A DNA stretch of 64,000 nucleotides, taken from an uncultured Bacteroidota bacterium. GTDB taxonomy: Bacteria > Bacteroidota > Bacteroidia > Flavobacteriales > Flavobacteriaceae. Position 1 is the first letter of the stretch. Each line of letters begins with the position of its first letter. A program made the translations under genes and the position numbers. Below the pieces are notes generated by a model, which saw nothing but the letters and a program-made list of their open reading frames with translations, was not told the DNA's origin and did no database searches. Location of the stretch: contig CAILWV010000013.1 of assembly GCA_903838055.1 (NCBI GenBank), positions 1 through 64,000 of the forward strand. The letters run 5' to 3'. Of the stretch, positions 34,733 through 43,991 are shown piece after piece.

Positions 34733-35506
34733 ATGAAATTTCTTCAGCGCCTTCTTAATTTCTATATACAATCGTCCATTCATGTTGGATTTGCTGTTTT
34801 TTGTTTAGTTTATATTACTACTTTTTCAAATAACTTAAATATGGATATTAATTATCCAAGTTGTGTCTTTTTTGGAACTATTCTTGGGTATAATTTTTTA
34901 AAATATTTTTATGTTTTTTGGAATGGTAACTTTGCTTCCAAAAAATATTATTTTATTTTCATAATAAGTATTTTATCATTTGTTGGTTTTTTGTTTTTCT
35001 TATTATTGCTTAAAAGAAGTATTCAAATTAATTTGTTTTTTTCAGGAATAGCGGTAGTAGTTTATCCTTTTTTGCGAAAATTTGGTTGGTTGAAATTATT
35101 TTTTGTAAGTGCTGTGGTAACCTATATTTCCGTATTTATTCCTTATGACAATGTAATAGGAACTAGATTTGAATTTGAAATTAACTGCCTTCAAAGATTT
35201 TTAATTCTATCTAGTTTATTGATGCCTTTTGAAATAATGGATAGCATTCAAGATCCAGTTTCGCTGCAAACGTTACCTCAAAAATTTGGAATTAATAAAT
35301 CTAAATTGTTCGGAATGTTATTGGTAATTCCTTTTATTATTTTAGAATTTTTAAAATTCAATAGCTCTCTAGTTTCTTTATTTATTGGATTAGTAACTGT
35401 TATATTAATTCATTTTTCTTCAGTTCATCGCAATAAATATTATGCCAATTTTTGGGTTGAAAGTGTACCTATATTTTGGATGGTTGCTCTTTTATTTAGC
35501 AAATAA
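34733..35506 (+). CDS. UbiA-like integral membrane protein, unknown function
   Basis: A 257-aa polytopic protein with about seven to eight hydrophobic helices and few polar loops. It superficially resembles the UbiA prenyltransferase fold: FLKYFYVFWN in an early loop and MPFEIMDSIQDPVSLQTLPQKFG in a later loop recall the DxxxD motifs of that family, but the first aspartate-rich motif is not clear. I recall such proteins near gcvP in flavobacteria. Enzymatic activity is uncertain. Confidence 0.5.
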   Translation: MKFLQRLLNFYIQSSIHVGFAVFCLVYITTFSNNLNMDINYPSCVFFGTILGYNFLKYFYVFWNGNFASKKYYFIFIISILSFVGFLFFLLLLKRSIQINLFFSGIAVVVYPFLRKFGWLKLFFVSAVVTYISVFIPYDNVIGTRFEFEINCLQRFLILSSLLMPFEIMDSIQDPVSLQTLPQKFGINKSKLFGMLLVIPFIILEFLKFNSSLVSLFIGLVTVILIHFSSVHRNKYYANFWVESVPIFWMVALLFSK

Positions 35507-35507
35507 A

Positions 35508-35531
35508 AAAACCGAAGATTAACTTCGGTTT
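35508..35531. terminator. Bidirectional intrinsic terminator
   Basis: AACCGAAG (35510-35517) pairs with CTTCGGTT (35523-35530), with A-rich and T-rich flanks. It lies between convergent genes and can serve both. Confidence 0.75.
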
Positions 35532-35569
35532 CTAACTAATAATTTATAAAGTCTTACTTATATATTTTA

Positions 35570-37624
35570 CTACACCAATCCTGCTCGTTTCAACAACGCA
35601 TCAGCATTTGGTTCGTGTCCTCTAAAACGTTTGTAAAGTTCCATTGGTAATTCGGTGCCACCTTTAGAAAGAACATTTTCTTTGAATTTTGTAGCCACTT
35701 CTTTATTGAAAATTCCTTTTTCTTGAAAATAAGCAAAAGCATCAGCATCTAATACTTCGGCCCATTTATAACTATAATATCCTGAGGAATATCCGCCTTG
35801 AAAAATATGTGAGAAAGAAACGCTCATACAGTTTTCGGTAACATCTGGATATAAAGTAGTTCCTTCCATTGCTTGTTTTTCAAATGATTTTACATCGCTA
35901 ATTTCATATGGATTGTTGCTGTGGAAAGCCATATCTAGAATTCCGAAACTCAATTGGCGTAGGGTAGCCATTCCTTCTAAGAAACTTGCACTTTCTTTTA
36001 TTTTTTCTACATATTTCTGCGGAATAATTTCTCCAGTTTCATAATGATTAGCAAATAATGCTAATGCTTCAGGTTCGTAACACCAGTTTTCCATAATTTG
36101 ACTTGGTAATTCAACAAAATCCCAATAAACAGAAGTGCCTGATAAACTTGGATAGGTTGTGTTAGCTAGCATTCCGTGTAAAGCGTGACCAAATTCATGG
36201 AACAAAGTGGTTACTTCGTTAAAAGTTAATAACGAAGGTTTAGTTTGCTTTGTTTGTTCACTATCGCTTGATTCAATTGGTGGAGTAAAATTACAAACGA
36301 TGGAAATATGCGGTCTATCGTTAGTGCCGTTTTTTATCGATTGTGATTTATAAGAAGTCATCCACGCGCCATTTCTTTTTCCTTTTCTTGGAAAAAAGTC
36401 AGAGTAGAAAATTGCAACTAGATTTTTTTCAGCATCATAAACTTCAAAAGTTTGAACATCTTTATGGTATTTATCAATGTCAAAAACTTCATTAAAGGTT
36501 ATTCCGTATAATTTTTCGGCAACAAGGAATGCACCGTTTAATACATTTTCTAATTTAAAATAGGGTTTTAATAATTCATCGTCCAAATTGAATAATTTTT
36601 GTTTCAATTTTTCAGAATAATAAGCGCCATCCCATTTTTCTAATTGCTCAACTCCATCTAACTCTTTTGCAAATGCAGTTAATTGCGCCATTTCTCTTTC
36701 TGCAGCTGGTTTTGCCTTTTCAAGTAAATCTTTTAAAAACGATTTTACTTTATTTGGGTTTTGTGCCATTCTTTCTTCTAAAACAAAATCCGAATGGGTA
36801 GCATAACCTAATAAATTAGCGCGATCAAAACGCAATTTAGCAATCTTTAAAGTGATTTCTTTGTTGTCGAATTCGTTTCCTTGAAATGCTTTTTTACCTG
36901 CGGCAATTGCCATTTCTTTTCTCAATTCTCTGTTGTCGATATAGGTTACAAATGGTAAATAACTTGGAAAATCCAAAGTGAAAACCCAGCCTTCAAGTTC
37001 TTTAGATTTCGCCATTGATTTTGCCATTTCTTTAGCATCTTCTGGCAAACCTTTTAAATCATTTTCATTAGTAATATGCAATTGATACTTGTTGGTTTCT
37101 GCCAAAACATTTTCACCATAAGTCAATTTTAATTTAGCTAATTCAGTATCAATTTCACGTAATTTTTCTTTTTTATCCTCAGAAAGTAAAGCGCCATTTC
37201 GAGCAAAACTCTTATATTTTTTGTCTAATAAAGTTGTTTGTTCTGGAGTCAAAGTCAGATTTTCTTTTTGATCGTATACCGCTTTTACTCTTTTAAATAA
37301 ATCTTCATTTAGCGAAATATCATTGCTGAAAGCGGTCAAAAGTGGAGAAACTTCTTGAGCTATTTTTTGCATTTGCTCACAAGTTTCTGCGGAATTTAAA
37401 TTAAAGAAAATGGAAGATAATCGATCCAATTGTTCACCAGAAAAGTCTAAAGCAACGATTGTGTTTTCAAATGTAGGTGTATCTTGATTATTAATTATTG
37501 CATCAATTTCGGCTCTTGCTTTTGAAATATTTTCAATAAATGCAGGCTGATAATCGTCTAATTTTATTTGTGAAAATGGTGCAGTATTGTGTTTTGTATT
37601 GAATTTATGGGTAAGTGTTTTCAT
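35570..37624 (-). CDS. M3-family metallopeptidase (oligopeptidase/dipeptidyl carboxypeptidase)
   Basis: A 684-aa zinc peptidase with the catalytic motif LFHEFGHALHGM near residue 475 and the conserved downstream SGTSVYWDFVELPSQIMENW, where a Glu completes the zinc site. Length and the C-terminal YKRFRGHEPNADALLKRAG match the Dcp/OpdA branch. No signal peptide, so cytoplasmic turnover of peptides is likely. Monocistronic. Confidence 0.92.
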   Translation of the reverse strand: MKTLTHKFNTKHNTAPFSQIKLDDYQPAFIENISKARAEIDAIINNQDTPTFENTIVALDFSGEQLDRLSSIFFNLNSAETCEQMQKIAQEVSPLLTAFSNDISLNEDLFKRVKAVYDQKENLTLTPEQTTLLDKKYKSFARNGALLSEDKKEKLREIDTELAKLKLTYGENVLAETNKYQLHITNENDLKGLPEDAKEMAKSMAKSKELEGWVFTLDFPSYLPFVTYIDNRELRKEMAIAAGKKAFQGNEFDNKEITLKIAKLRFDRANLLGYATHSDFVLEERMAQNPNKVKSFLKDLLEKAKPAAEREMAQLTAFAKELDGVEQLEKWDGAYYSEKLKQKLFNLDDELLKPYFKLENVLNGAFLVAEKLYGITFNEVFDIDKYHKDVQTFEVYDAEKNLVAIFYSDFFPRKGKRNGAWMTSYKSQSIKNGTNDRPHISIVCNFTPPIESSDSEQTKQTKPSLLTFNEVTTLFHEFGHALHGMLANTTYPSLSGTSVYWDFVELPSQIMENWCYEPEALALFANHYETGEIIPQKYVEKIKESASFLEGMATLRQLSFGILDMAFHSNNPYEISDVKSFEKQAMEGTTLYPDVTENCMSVSFSHIFQGGYSSGYYSYKWAEVLDADAFAYFQEKGIFNKEVATKFKENVLSKGGTELPMELYKRFRGHEPNADALLKRAGLV

Positions 37625-37701
37625 TGCTCACAAAGGCGCAAAGGCGCAAAGTTTTAGGATTAAGAATAATTCTTTGTATTAGGATTAATGTTTGCCGGTA
37701 T

Positions 37702-37790
37702 CTTAGCCCCGATAGAAGTGGAAATCCTTTTCTTTTTTTTCTTTAAAAAAAGAAAAGATTGCAACGGATAGCGGGATTAGCTCCTGAAAA
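37702..37790 (+). repeat. Dispersed hairpin repeat family, copy 2
   Basis: TTAGCCCCGATAGAAGTGG, stem CTTTTCTTTTTTT (37727-37739) and perfect complement AAAAAAAGAAAAG (37745-37757), then ATTGCAACGGATAGCGGGAT and a short tail (TAGCTCCTGAAAA). The flanks agree with copy 1, but the stem sequence is entirely different. It lies between purE and the M3 peptidase gene. Confidence 0.75.
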
Positions 37791-37793
37791 AAA

Positions 37794-38276
37794 TTATTTT
37801 TTCAATTCAGAAGCAGCCTTATTCACCGCTTCTTTTAGGCTTTCTTTATAGAAAATAATTTTGTCAAGCACACATTTATCCGAGGTTCCGATAATTTGAG
37901 CGGCAAGAATTCCGGCATTTTTTGCTCCGTTTAATGCAACAGTTGCAACAGGAACTCCGCCCGGCATTTGCAAAATAGACAAAACCGAATCCCATCCATC
38001 AATAGAATTACTCGATTTTATAGGGACTCCAATTACAGGTAATGGTGACATAGATGCTACCATTCCAGGTAAATGCGCTGCACCTCCTGCACCAGCAATA
38101 ATTACTGAAATTCCACGAGTATGTGCATTTTTACTAAAATCAAATAATTTTTCAGGTGTTCTATGGGCCGAAACAATATCTACTTCAGTTTCAATATCAA
38201 ATCCTTTTAGGATATCAATTGCTTCTTGCATTACTGGCATATCGGATATGCTTCCCATTATTATAGCTACTTTCAT
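37794..38276 (-). CDS. purE: N5-carboxyaminoimidazole ribonucleotide mutase
   Basis: A 160-aa class I PurE that converts N5-CAIR to CAIR in purine synthesis, acting after PurK. AIIMGSISDMPVM at the N-terminus, DIVSAHRTPEKL and IIAGAGGAAHLPGMVAS are the usual active-site motifs. It begins 7 nt after purK in the same operon. Confidence 0.95.
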   Translation of the reverse strand: MKVAIIMGSISDMPVMQEAIDILKGFDIETEVDIVSAHRTPEKLFDFSKNAHTRGISVIIAGAGGAAHLPGMVASMSPLPVIGVPIKSSNSIDGWDSVLSILQMPGGVPVATVALNGAKNAGILAAQIIGTSDKCVLDKIIFYKESLKEAVNKAASELKK

Positions 38277-38283
38277 ATTTCTA

Positions 38284-39438
38284 TTATAATTTTATACTAA
38301 TCACTCTAATACTATTCTTAACTACCTCCGCAATTTTTCTAGCTTCCGTCATATTCTCATTTACAATCGTAACGTGTCCCATTTTTCGGAAAGGGCGTGT
38401 TTCTCGTTTGCCATAAATATGTGGAGTTACCCCGTCAATTGCCATTATTTTATCTATGTTTTGATAAGTAACGGGTCCTGAAAATCCTTCTTCACCGACC
38501 AAATTTACCATAATTCCTGCAACTTTACTAGCGGTACTTCCTAAAGGTAAGTTTAAAATGGCTCGTAAATGGTTTTCAAATTGCGACGTGTAACTGGCTT
38601 CAATGGTGTGATGTCCCGAATTGTGTGGTCTTGGCGCCACTTCATTAACTAAAATTTCGTCATTTTCGGTTTGAAACATTTCTACAGCCAAAAGACCAAC
38701 ATGATTAAAAGCTTCGGAAACTTTTAGCGCAATTTCTTGTGCCTTTTGCGTAATTTTTTGGTCAATTCTTGCAGGGCAAAGTACATATTCTACTTGATTT
38801 GCTTCAGGATGGAATTCCATTTCAACCACCGGATAAGTTTTTACTTCTCCAGATGCCGAACGAGCTACTATTACAGCTAATTCATTTTTAAACGGCACCA
38901 TTTCTTCTGCAATGCATTCTACATTAGGTAAATTATCCAGATCGGAATAAGAGCGAACCACTTTAACTCCGTTACCATCATAACCAAATTGAGTACATTT
39001 CCAAACAAAAGGAAATAGTAATGTTTCTATTTCTGATTTTAGATTTTCAAGATTCTCAAATCGTTTGTGCTTAGAAGTTGGAATATTATTTTCAACATAA
39101 AAATCTTTTTGAACTCCTTTATTCTGAATTAATCGTAAAGTCTTAGGCGAAGGAAATACTGGCAAGCCTTCCGATTCCAATTTGTCTAATGCATCTAAAT
39201 TTACATTTTCAATTTCTATTGTTAAGAGATTTACTTTTTTACCAAAGTGATAAACAGCATCAAAATCCATTAAATCACCAATGAAAAATTGAGTTGCTCC
39301 AAACTGACTTGGCGCTTCTTTACTTGAATCTAAAATATAAGTTTGGATATCAAATTTTCGAGTTTCGGCTAAGAGCATTTTGCCTAATTGTCCGCCGCCG
39401 AGAATTCCTAGTTTAAAATCAGAAGAAAAGTAATTCAT
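38284..39438 (-). CDS. purK: N5-carboxyaminoimidazole ribonucleotide synthase
   Basis: A 384-aa ATP-grasp enzyme making N5-CAIR from AIR, bicarbonate and ATP. LGILGGGQLGKMLLAE at the N-terminus and EVAPRPHNSGHHTIEA near residue 265 are diagnostic. It precedes purE, so the pair carries out two successive steps. A hypothetical gene lies 36 nt upstream on the same strand. Confidence 0.95.
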   Translation of the reverse strand: MNYFSSDFKLGILGGGQLGKMLLAETRKFDIQTYILDSSKEAPSQFGATQFFIGDLMDFDAVYHFGKKVNLLTIEIENVNLDALDKLESEGLPVFPSPKTLRLIQNKGVQKDFYVENNIPTSKHKRFENLENLKSEIETLLFPFVWKCTQFGYDGNGVKVVRSYSDLDNLPNVECIAEEMVPFKNELAVIVARSASGEVKTYPVVEMEFHPEANQVEYVLCPARIDQKITQKAQEIALKVSEAFNHVGLLAVEMFQTENDEILVNEVAPRPHNSGHHTIEASYTSQFENHLRAILNLPLGSTASKVAGIMVNLVGEEGFSGPVTYQNIDKIMAIDGVTPHIYGKRETRPFRKMGHVTIVNENMTEARKIAEVVKNSIRVISIKL

Positions 39439-39474
39439 TTTTGTTGTGTTTGCGCAAAGATAAACATTTGAAAA

Positions 39475-40008
39475 TTATTTTAATCGCTTCAAAATATCTT
39501 TCACGGCAAAACAATATCCAGGGGATTGATTTTGTAAATCTCTTGAAAGAAGCATTTTTAATTCTTCATTTATCCAAGAATGTTTTTTTCCTAGTTCAAA
39601 TAATGCTCGCATTGAGTAGGCAGCAGTTGCTGCTAATTTAACATCAATTAGAAAATCTAAACAGGTTTCAATAATTTTTTCTTCTTGGTATTTCGTTAAT
39701 TTGACTTTTTTGTTCTTGCATAAAAATAAACATATTTTAGAGACCGGTCTTATTGCAGAATTATTTTTGAAGTTTGGGAGTGCTTCACAAAATTCATCAA
39801 TAAATGGTAGGAACAATTCCATACGTTCTTCACAAATTAATTCTAATATCCAACAAGCTTTATGATGATTTTTATCTTCAGTCGTACAAGCTATTCCTAC
39901 TAATTGACTCAAATAGTTTGGGTAGGTAAAAATGAATTGTTTGTTTTCATCTCTACTTTTTCTGTGAGCTGTACTATTTGCTATCTGATTATAATATTTT
40001 GCATTCAT
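39475..40008 (-). CDS. Helical protein of unknown function
   Basis: A 177-aa soluble, mostly alpha-helical protein (KACWILELICEERMELFLPFIDEFCEAL, LAATAAYSMRALFELGKKHSWINEEL) that may form HEAT-like repeats. No enzymatic motif is visible. It may be cotranscribed with purK-purE (36-nt gap), and it is divergent from hpt. Similar proteins near purine genes in Flavobacterium are sometimes given purine-enzyme names through context; I see no support for an enzyme here. Confidence 0.65.
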   Translation of the reverse strand: MNAKYYNQIANSTAHRKSRDENKQFIFTYPNYLSQLVGIACTTEDKNHHKACWILELICEERMELFLPFIDEFCEALPNFKNNSAIRPVSKICLFLCKNKKVKLTKYQEEKIIETCLDFLIDVKLAATAAYSMRALFELGKKHSWINEELKMLLSRDLQNQSPGYCFAVKDILKRLK

Positions 40009-40072
40009 TTTGTAAATATATTAATTTAGCAAAAAAGTTTCTATACTTACTATGTAATACTTATTTCTTCAC

Positions 40073-40080
40073 TAAATTTG
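40073..40080 (+). promoter_or_regulatory. -7 box of the hpt promoter
   Basis: TAAATTTG matches TAnnTTTG 26 nt before the hpt ATG; no TTG stands at the expected distance upstream. Confidence 0.45.
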
Positions 40081-40106
40081 CATCGTTAATTTTAAATTAA
40101 TTTACT

Positions 40107-40643
40107 ATGATACAGCTTCACGATAAAAGTTTTGAGCCATTTATTTCTTCCGAAGAAATTGATTTTGCAATTTCAAATATGGCAAAGCAAATGGATGATG
40201 ATTTCTTTGATGAGGTTCCTGTATTTGTAGGAATTCTAAATGGTTCATTTATGGTTTTGTCGGATTTAATGAAGCAATATAGAGGAATGTGTGAGGTAAG
40301 TTTCTTGAAATTAGCTTCATATGATGGAACCCAAACTACAAATACAGTCAAGCAACTTATTGGAATTAACGAAAACCTGGAAGGAAGAACTGTCATAATT
40401 GTTGAAGATATTGTTGATACTGGAAATACGATTGAGGAATTGAAAGCTATTTTCAAAGAAAAAAAAGTAAAACATCTTAAAATTGCAACTCTTTTCTTCA
40501 AACCAGAAGCATACAAAAAAGACATTAAAATTGATTATATTGGAATTCGTATTCCTAATAAATTCATCGTTGGTTATGGTTTAGACTATGATGGATTAGG
40601 GAGGAATTTAGCAGACGTATACCAACTAGCACAAGAAAAATAG
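40107..40643 (+). CDS. hpt: Hypoxanthine phosphoribosyltransferase
   Basis: A 178-aa purine salvage enzyme making IMP or GMP from PRPP and the base. The PRPP loop VIIVEDIVDTGNTIEEL is near residue 95, and FVGILNGSFMVLSDL near residue 41 and the C-terminal KFIVGYGLDYDGLGRNLADVY are typical. adk follows after 44 nt, so the two may share a transcript. Confidence 0.93.
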   Translation: MIQLHDKSFEPFISSEEIDFAISNMAKQMDDDFFDEVPVFVGILNGSFMVLSDLMKQYRGMCEVSFLKLASYDGTQTTNTVKQLIGINENLEGRTVIIVEDIVDTGNTIEELKAIFKEKKVKHLKIATLFFKPEAYKKDIKIDYIGIRIPNKFIVGYGLDYDGLGRNLADVYQLAQEK

Positions 40644-40687
40644 AGCCAAATCTTACATTAAATAACTATAACATACAACTTTACAAA

Positions 40688-41260
40688 ATGATTAATATTG
40701 TTCTTTTCGGGAAACCGGGAGCTGGAAAAGGCACACAAGCCGAATTTTTAAAAGAGAAATATAATTTAACACATCTTTCTACAGGAGACATTTTTAGATT
40801 TAATATTAAAAATGATACCGATTTAGGAAGACTTGCAAAAACCTTTATGGATAAAGGAGATTTAGTGCCTGATGAAGTTACTATTCAAATGTTGCAAAGT
40901 GAAGTAGATAAAAACCCTCAATCAGCAGGATTTTTATTCGATGGTTTTCCAAGAACTCTTGCTCAAGCAGCAGCATTAGATAATTTTTTAGAATCTAAAG
41001 GTCAAAACATTACAGCAACAGTAGCTCTTGATGCTGATGATTCGGTTTTAGTTGCTAGATTATTGGAAAGAGGAAAAACTTCGGGCAGACCAGACGATCA
41101 AGACGAAGAAAAAATAAGAAACCGTTATCAAGAATACAACGAAAAAACTGCTCCTTTGATGGATTATTACAAAGGACAAAATAAATTTCATGCTGTAAAC
41201 GGAATAGGAACTATATTAGAAGTTAACGAAAGATTGAATTTTGTTTTCGATAATTTATAG
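40688..41260 (+). CDS. adk: Adenylate kinase
   Basis: A 190-aa kinase interconverting ATP + AMP and 2 ADP. The P-loop GKPGAGKGTQ is at residues 8-17, then HLSTGDIFR, GFPRTLAQA and LERGKTSGRPDDQDEEKIRNR. It has the short LID typical of Bacteroidota enzymes, lacking a zinc finger. Confidence 0.95.
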   Translation: MINIVLFGKPGAGKGTQAEFLKEKYNLTHLSTGDIFRFNIKNDTDLGRLAKTFMDKGDLVPDEVTIQMLQSEVDKNPQSAGFLFDGFPRTLAQAAALDNFLESKGQNITATVALDADDSVLVARLLERGKTSGRPDDQDEEKIRNRYQEYNEKTAPLMDYYKGQNKFHAVNGIGTILEVNERLNFVFDNL

Positions 41261-41319
41261 TCATTCTAATAGACTATAATTTAAATTTCGAGCATTCATT
41301 TTTTTTTTAGATATTTGCA

Positions 41320-41368
41320 ACCAGAAAAAGAGCAATTTCCGGAACTCGGGATTCAGGCTCTTTTTTTG
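41320..41368 (+). terminator. Stem-loop after adk (terminator or short transcript)
   Basis: AAAAAGAGC (41324-41332) pairs with GCTCTTTTT (from 41357), followed by T and enclosing a loop of about 24 nt that contains CCGGAACTCGGG. A promoter-like ATATTTGCA lies immediately before it (41311-41319). It may simply end the adk transcript; the long loop is unusual. Confidence 0.4.
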
Positions 41369-41380
41369 TAATATTAAATT

Positions 41381-42658
41381 ATGGAACTTTTAATTATTCT
41401 TTTTTTAATTTTGCTTAATGGCATCTTCTCTATGTCGGAAATTGCCTTAATTTCGGCAAGAAAAATTCGTTTAGAAACTGCAGCAAAAAAAGGAAATGCT
41501 AATGCTAAAGTTGCATTAGACTTAGTGAATTCTCCCAATAAACTGCTTTCTACAGTTCAAATAGGAATTACCTTAATTAGTATATTAACCGGAATTTATT
41601 CTGGAGATAAAATAACAACAGATGTTCAGAATTTTATTGCAACTTTTGGTGGTTTAAAAGTTTATGCCCATTCAATTGCAGTGGGAATTGTAGTAGTTAT
41701 TTTAACTTTTTTCTCTTTGGTTTTAGGTGAATTATTGCCAAAAAGAATAGGATTGAATTATCCTGAAACAATAGCTAAAGGAATGGCTGTTCCCATGAAA
41801 ATAATTTCACAATTAACTGCGCCTTTTATTTGGCTACTCACCATTTCTACAGATGCTTTATTGAAATTGTTTAATATTAAGCCAACTGCCGATGGTAAAG
41901 TTACTGAAGATGAAATTAAAGCGATAATTAAAGAAGGTACTGAAGGCGGCGAAATTCAAGAAATTGAACATGATATTGTAGAACGCGTTTTTCATATTGG
42001 TGACAGAAAAATTAATTCTTTAATGACACACCGATCTGATATTGTTTATTTATCGGTTGAGGATAGTTTGAACCAAATTAAAGCAAAAGTTATAAACGAT
42101 TTACACACTGTTTTTCCAGTTTGTAAAGACAGTTTAGACGAAATTATAGGAGTGGTTTCTTTAAAAGAATTGTTTTCCAATTTTGATAAAGAAAACTTTA
42201 AACTACAAGATATAGTTAAAGATCCAGTATATTTAATTGAGCAAACATCGGTATATAAAGCATTAGAAAACTTTAAGAAAACCCGTGTTCATTATTCGTT
42301 TATTGTTGATGAGCATGCTGTTTTTCAAGGAATTATAACGCTTGATGATATTCTAGAAGCACTTGTTGGAGAAGCTTCTGATTTTGATGAAAACGAATAT
42401 CAATTAGTTTCTAATGATGATGGTACTTGGTTAGTAGATGGACAGTATTCATTACATGATTTTCTTACTTATTTTGATATGGATGAACTTACTAACGATT
42501 ATGAAGTGACTACAGTAAGTGGATTTTTCATAACCGAATTAGGTTCGATACCAAAACAAGGTGTAAAATTAATTTGGAACCAATTAGTATTTGAAGTAAT
42601 AAAAATGGATGGCGCTAAAATTGACAAAGTGTTGATTAGTGCATATAAAGAAAATTAG
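41381..42658 (+). CDS. CNNM/CBS/CorC-HlyC family membrane protein
   Basis: A 425-aa protein: CNNM transmembrane domain (about 1-195, starting LLIILFLILLNGIFSMSEIALISARKIR), a CBS pair (about 205-330; MTHRSDIVYLSVEDSL, VYKALENFKKTRVHYSFIVDE), and a C-terminal CorC/HlyC domain (about 345-425). Relatives affect magnesium or cobalt efflux; 'hemolysin' names in databases are historical. It lies between adk and obg but has its own gaps of over 100 nt. Confidence 0.88.
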   Translation: MELLIILFLILLNGIFSMSEIALISARKIRLETAAKKGNANAKVALDLVNSPNKLLSTVQIGITLISILTGIYSGDKITTDVQNFIATFGGLKVYAHSIAVGIVVVILTFFSLVLGELLPKRIGLNYPETIAKGMAVPMKIISQLTAPFIWLLTISTDALLKLFNIKPTADGKVTEDEIKAIIKEGTEGGEIQEIEHDIVERVFHIGDRKINSLMTHRSDIVYLSVEDSLNQIKAKVINDLHTVFPVCKDSLDEIIGVVSLKELFSNFDKENFKLQDIVKDPVYLIEQTSVYKALENFKKTRVHYSFIVDEHAVFQGIITLDDILEALVGEASDFDENEYQLVSNDDGTWLVDGQYSLHDFLTYFDMDELTNDYEVTTVSGFFITELGSIPKQGVKLIWNQLVFEVIKMDGAKIDKVLISAYKEN

Positions 42659-42761
42659 GTTTGAATAGTTGGGTTCAGGGTGTAAGGTTCAAGGTTTAAG
42701 TGTTTACTTCTACTTGTAACCAAAATCCAAACCAAAAATCTAAAACCCAAAACAAAAAAAA

Positions 42762-43796
42762 ATGACAGAGGGAAATTTTGTAGACTACGTAAAAATTTAT
42801 GTTACTTCTGGTAGAGGAGGTAAGGGATCTACGCATTTGCATAGGGAGAAATTTATAGAAAAAGGTGGTCCAGATGGAGGAGATGGTGGTCGTGGAGGAC
42901 ATGTGTATTTAAAAGGAAATAAAAGTCTTTGGACCTTGTTTCATTTGAAGTTTGTAAAACACATGCGTGCTGGTCATGGTGGTGATGGAGGAAGCTCTAG
43001 AAGTACAGGTCACGATGGAGAAGATAAATTTGTTGAAGTGCCACTTGGTACAGTGGTTAGAGATATTGAAACAGGAGAAATCTTGTTTGAAATTACCCAA
43101 CATGATGAGGTTAAAATTTTAGCTCAAGGTGGAAAAGGCGGATTAGGAAACTGGAATTTTAGAAGTTCCACTAACCAAACTCCAAGATATTCCCAACCTG
43201 GATTGCCCTCACAAGAATTGGATGTTATTTTAGAGCTAAAGGTGCTTGCAGATGTAGGATTGGTTGGTTTTCCTAATGCTGGAAAATCTACATTACTTTC
43301 TGTACTAACTTCTGCAAAACCAAAAATTGCAGATTATCCATTTACAACTTTAAAACCAAATTTAGGAATTGTTGCTTACCGTGAATTTCAATCGTTTGTA
43401 ATTGCTGATATTCCCGGAATTATAGAGGGTGCAGCCGAAGGAAAAGGATTAGGTCATTATTTTTTACGTCACATAGAAAGAAATTCAACTTTATTGTTTT
43501 TAGTTCCTGCAGATGCCGATAATATAAAGAAAGAATACGAAATACTATTGGATGAATTGCGTCGTTATAATCCTGAAATGTTAGACAAAGATCGTCTTCT
43601 TGTAATTTCTAAGTGTGATATGTTAGACGACGAATTAAAAGCAGAGATGAAGCAACTTTTGGATAAATCCAAATTAGGAATTCCATATTTATTTATTTCT
43701 TCTGTAGCCCAACAAGGTTTAACAGAGTTAAAAGATAAACTTTGGGAAATGCTAAATGTAGAAGACGAGAAACCCGGAAATAGCCATAATATTTAA
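42762..43796 (+). CDS. obg: Obg family GTPase (CgtA)
   Basis: A 344-aa ribosome-assembly GTPase. The Gly-rich Obg fold is at about 1-160 ([30 protein letters not shown]), then the G domain with [27 protein letters not shown] and SKCDMLDD. A distinct C-terminal TGS or OCT domain is absent, as is common in Bacteroidota. Confidence 0.95.
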   Translation: MTEGNFVDYVKIYVTSGRGGKGSTHLHREKFIEKGGPDGGDGGRGGHVYLKGNKSLWTLFHLKFVKHMRAGHGGDGGSSRSTGHDGEDKFVEVPLGTVVRDIETGEILFEITQHDEVKILAQGGKGGLGNWNFRSSTNQTPRYSQPGLPSQELDVILELKVLADVGLVGFPNAGKSTLLSVLTSAKPKIADYPFTTLKPNLGIVAYREFQSFVIADIPGIIEGAAEGKGLGHYFLRHIERNSTLLFLVPADADNIKKEYEILLDELRRYNPEMLDKDRLLVISKCDMLDDELKAEMKQLLDKSKLGIPYLFISSVAQQGLTELKDKLWEMLNVEDEKPGNSHNI

Positions 43797-43820
43797 TTTA
43801 CTACTATAGATCATACTTTA

Positions 43821-43847
43821 AAGTCTCGAAATTTTCGAGACTTTTTT
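43821..43847 (+). terminator. Intrinsic terminator of obg
   Basis: AAGTCTCGAAA pairs with TTTCGAGACTT, followed by T. Confidence 0.8.
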
Positions 43848-43991
43848 GTTTCACTCAAAATCCTTTTCAACTATGGTTATAATTTCCACAAAAAATAGTA
43901 ATTTCGCATTCCTATTCGTAAAGTAAATATTTAAATAATCCCTTTGTTTAACGATTAGAAACAAACAAATAACCTTTTACTACTAAAAAAA

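Noticed and set aside
37625-37660. Short direct repeat GGCGCAAAGGCGCAAAG as a possible regulatory array
   Set aside because: Only two short units; similar strings are common between flavobacterial genes, and no function can be argued.
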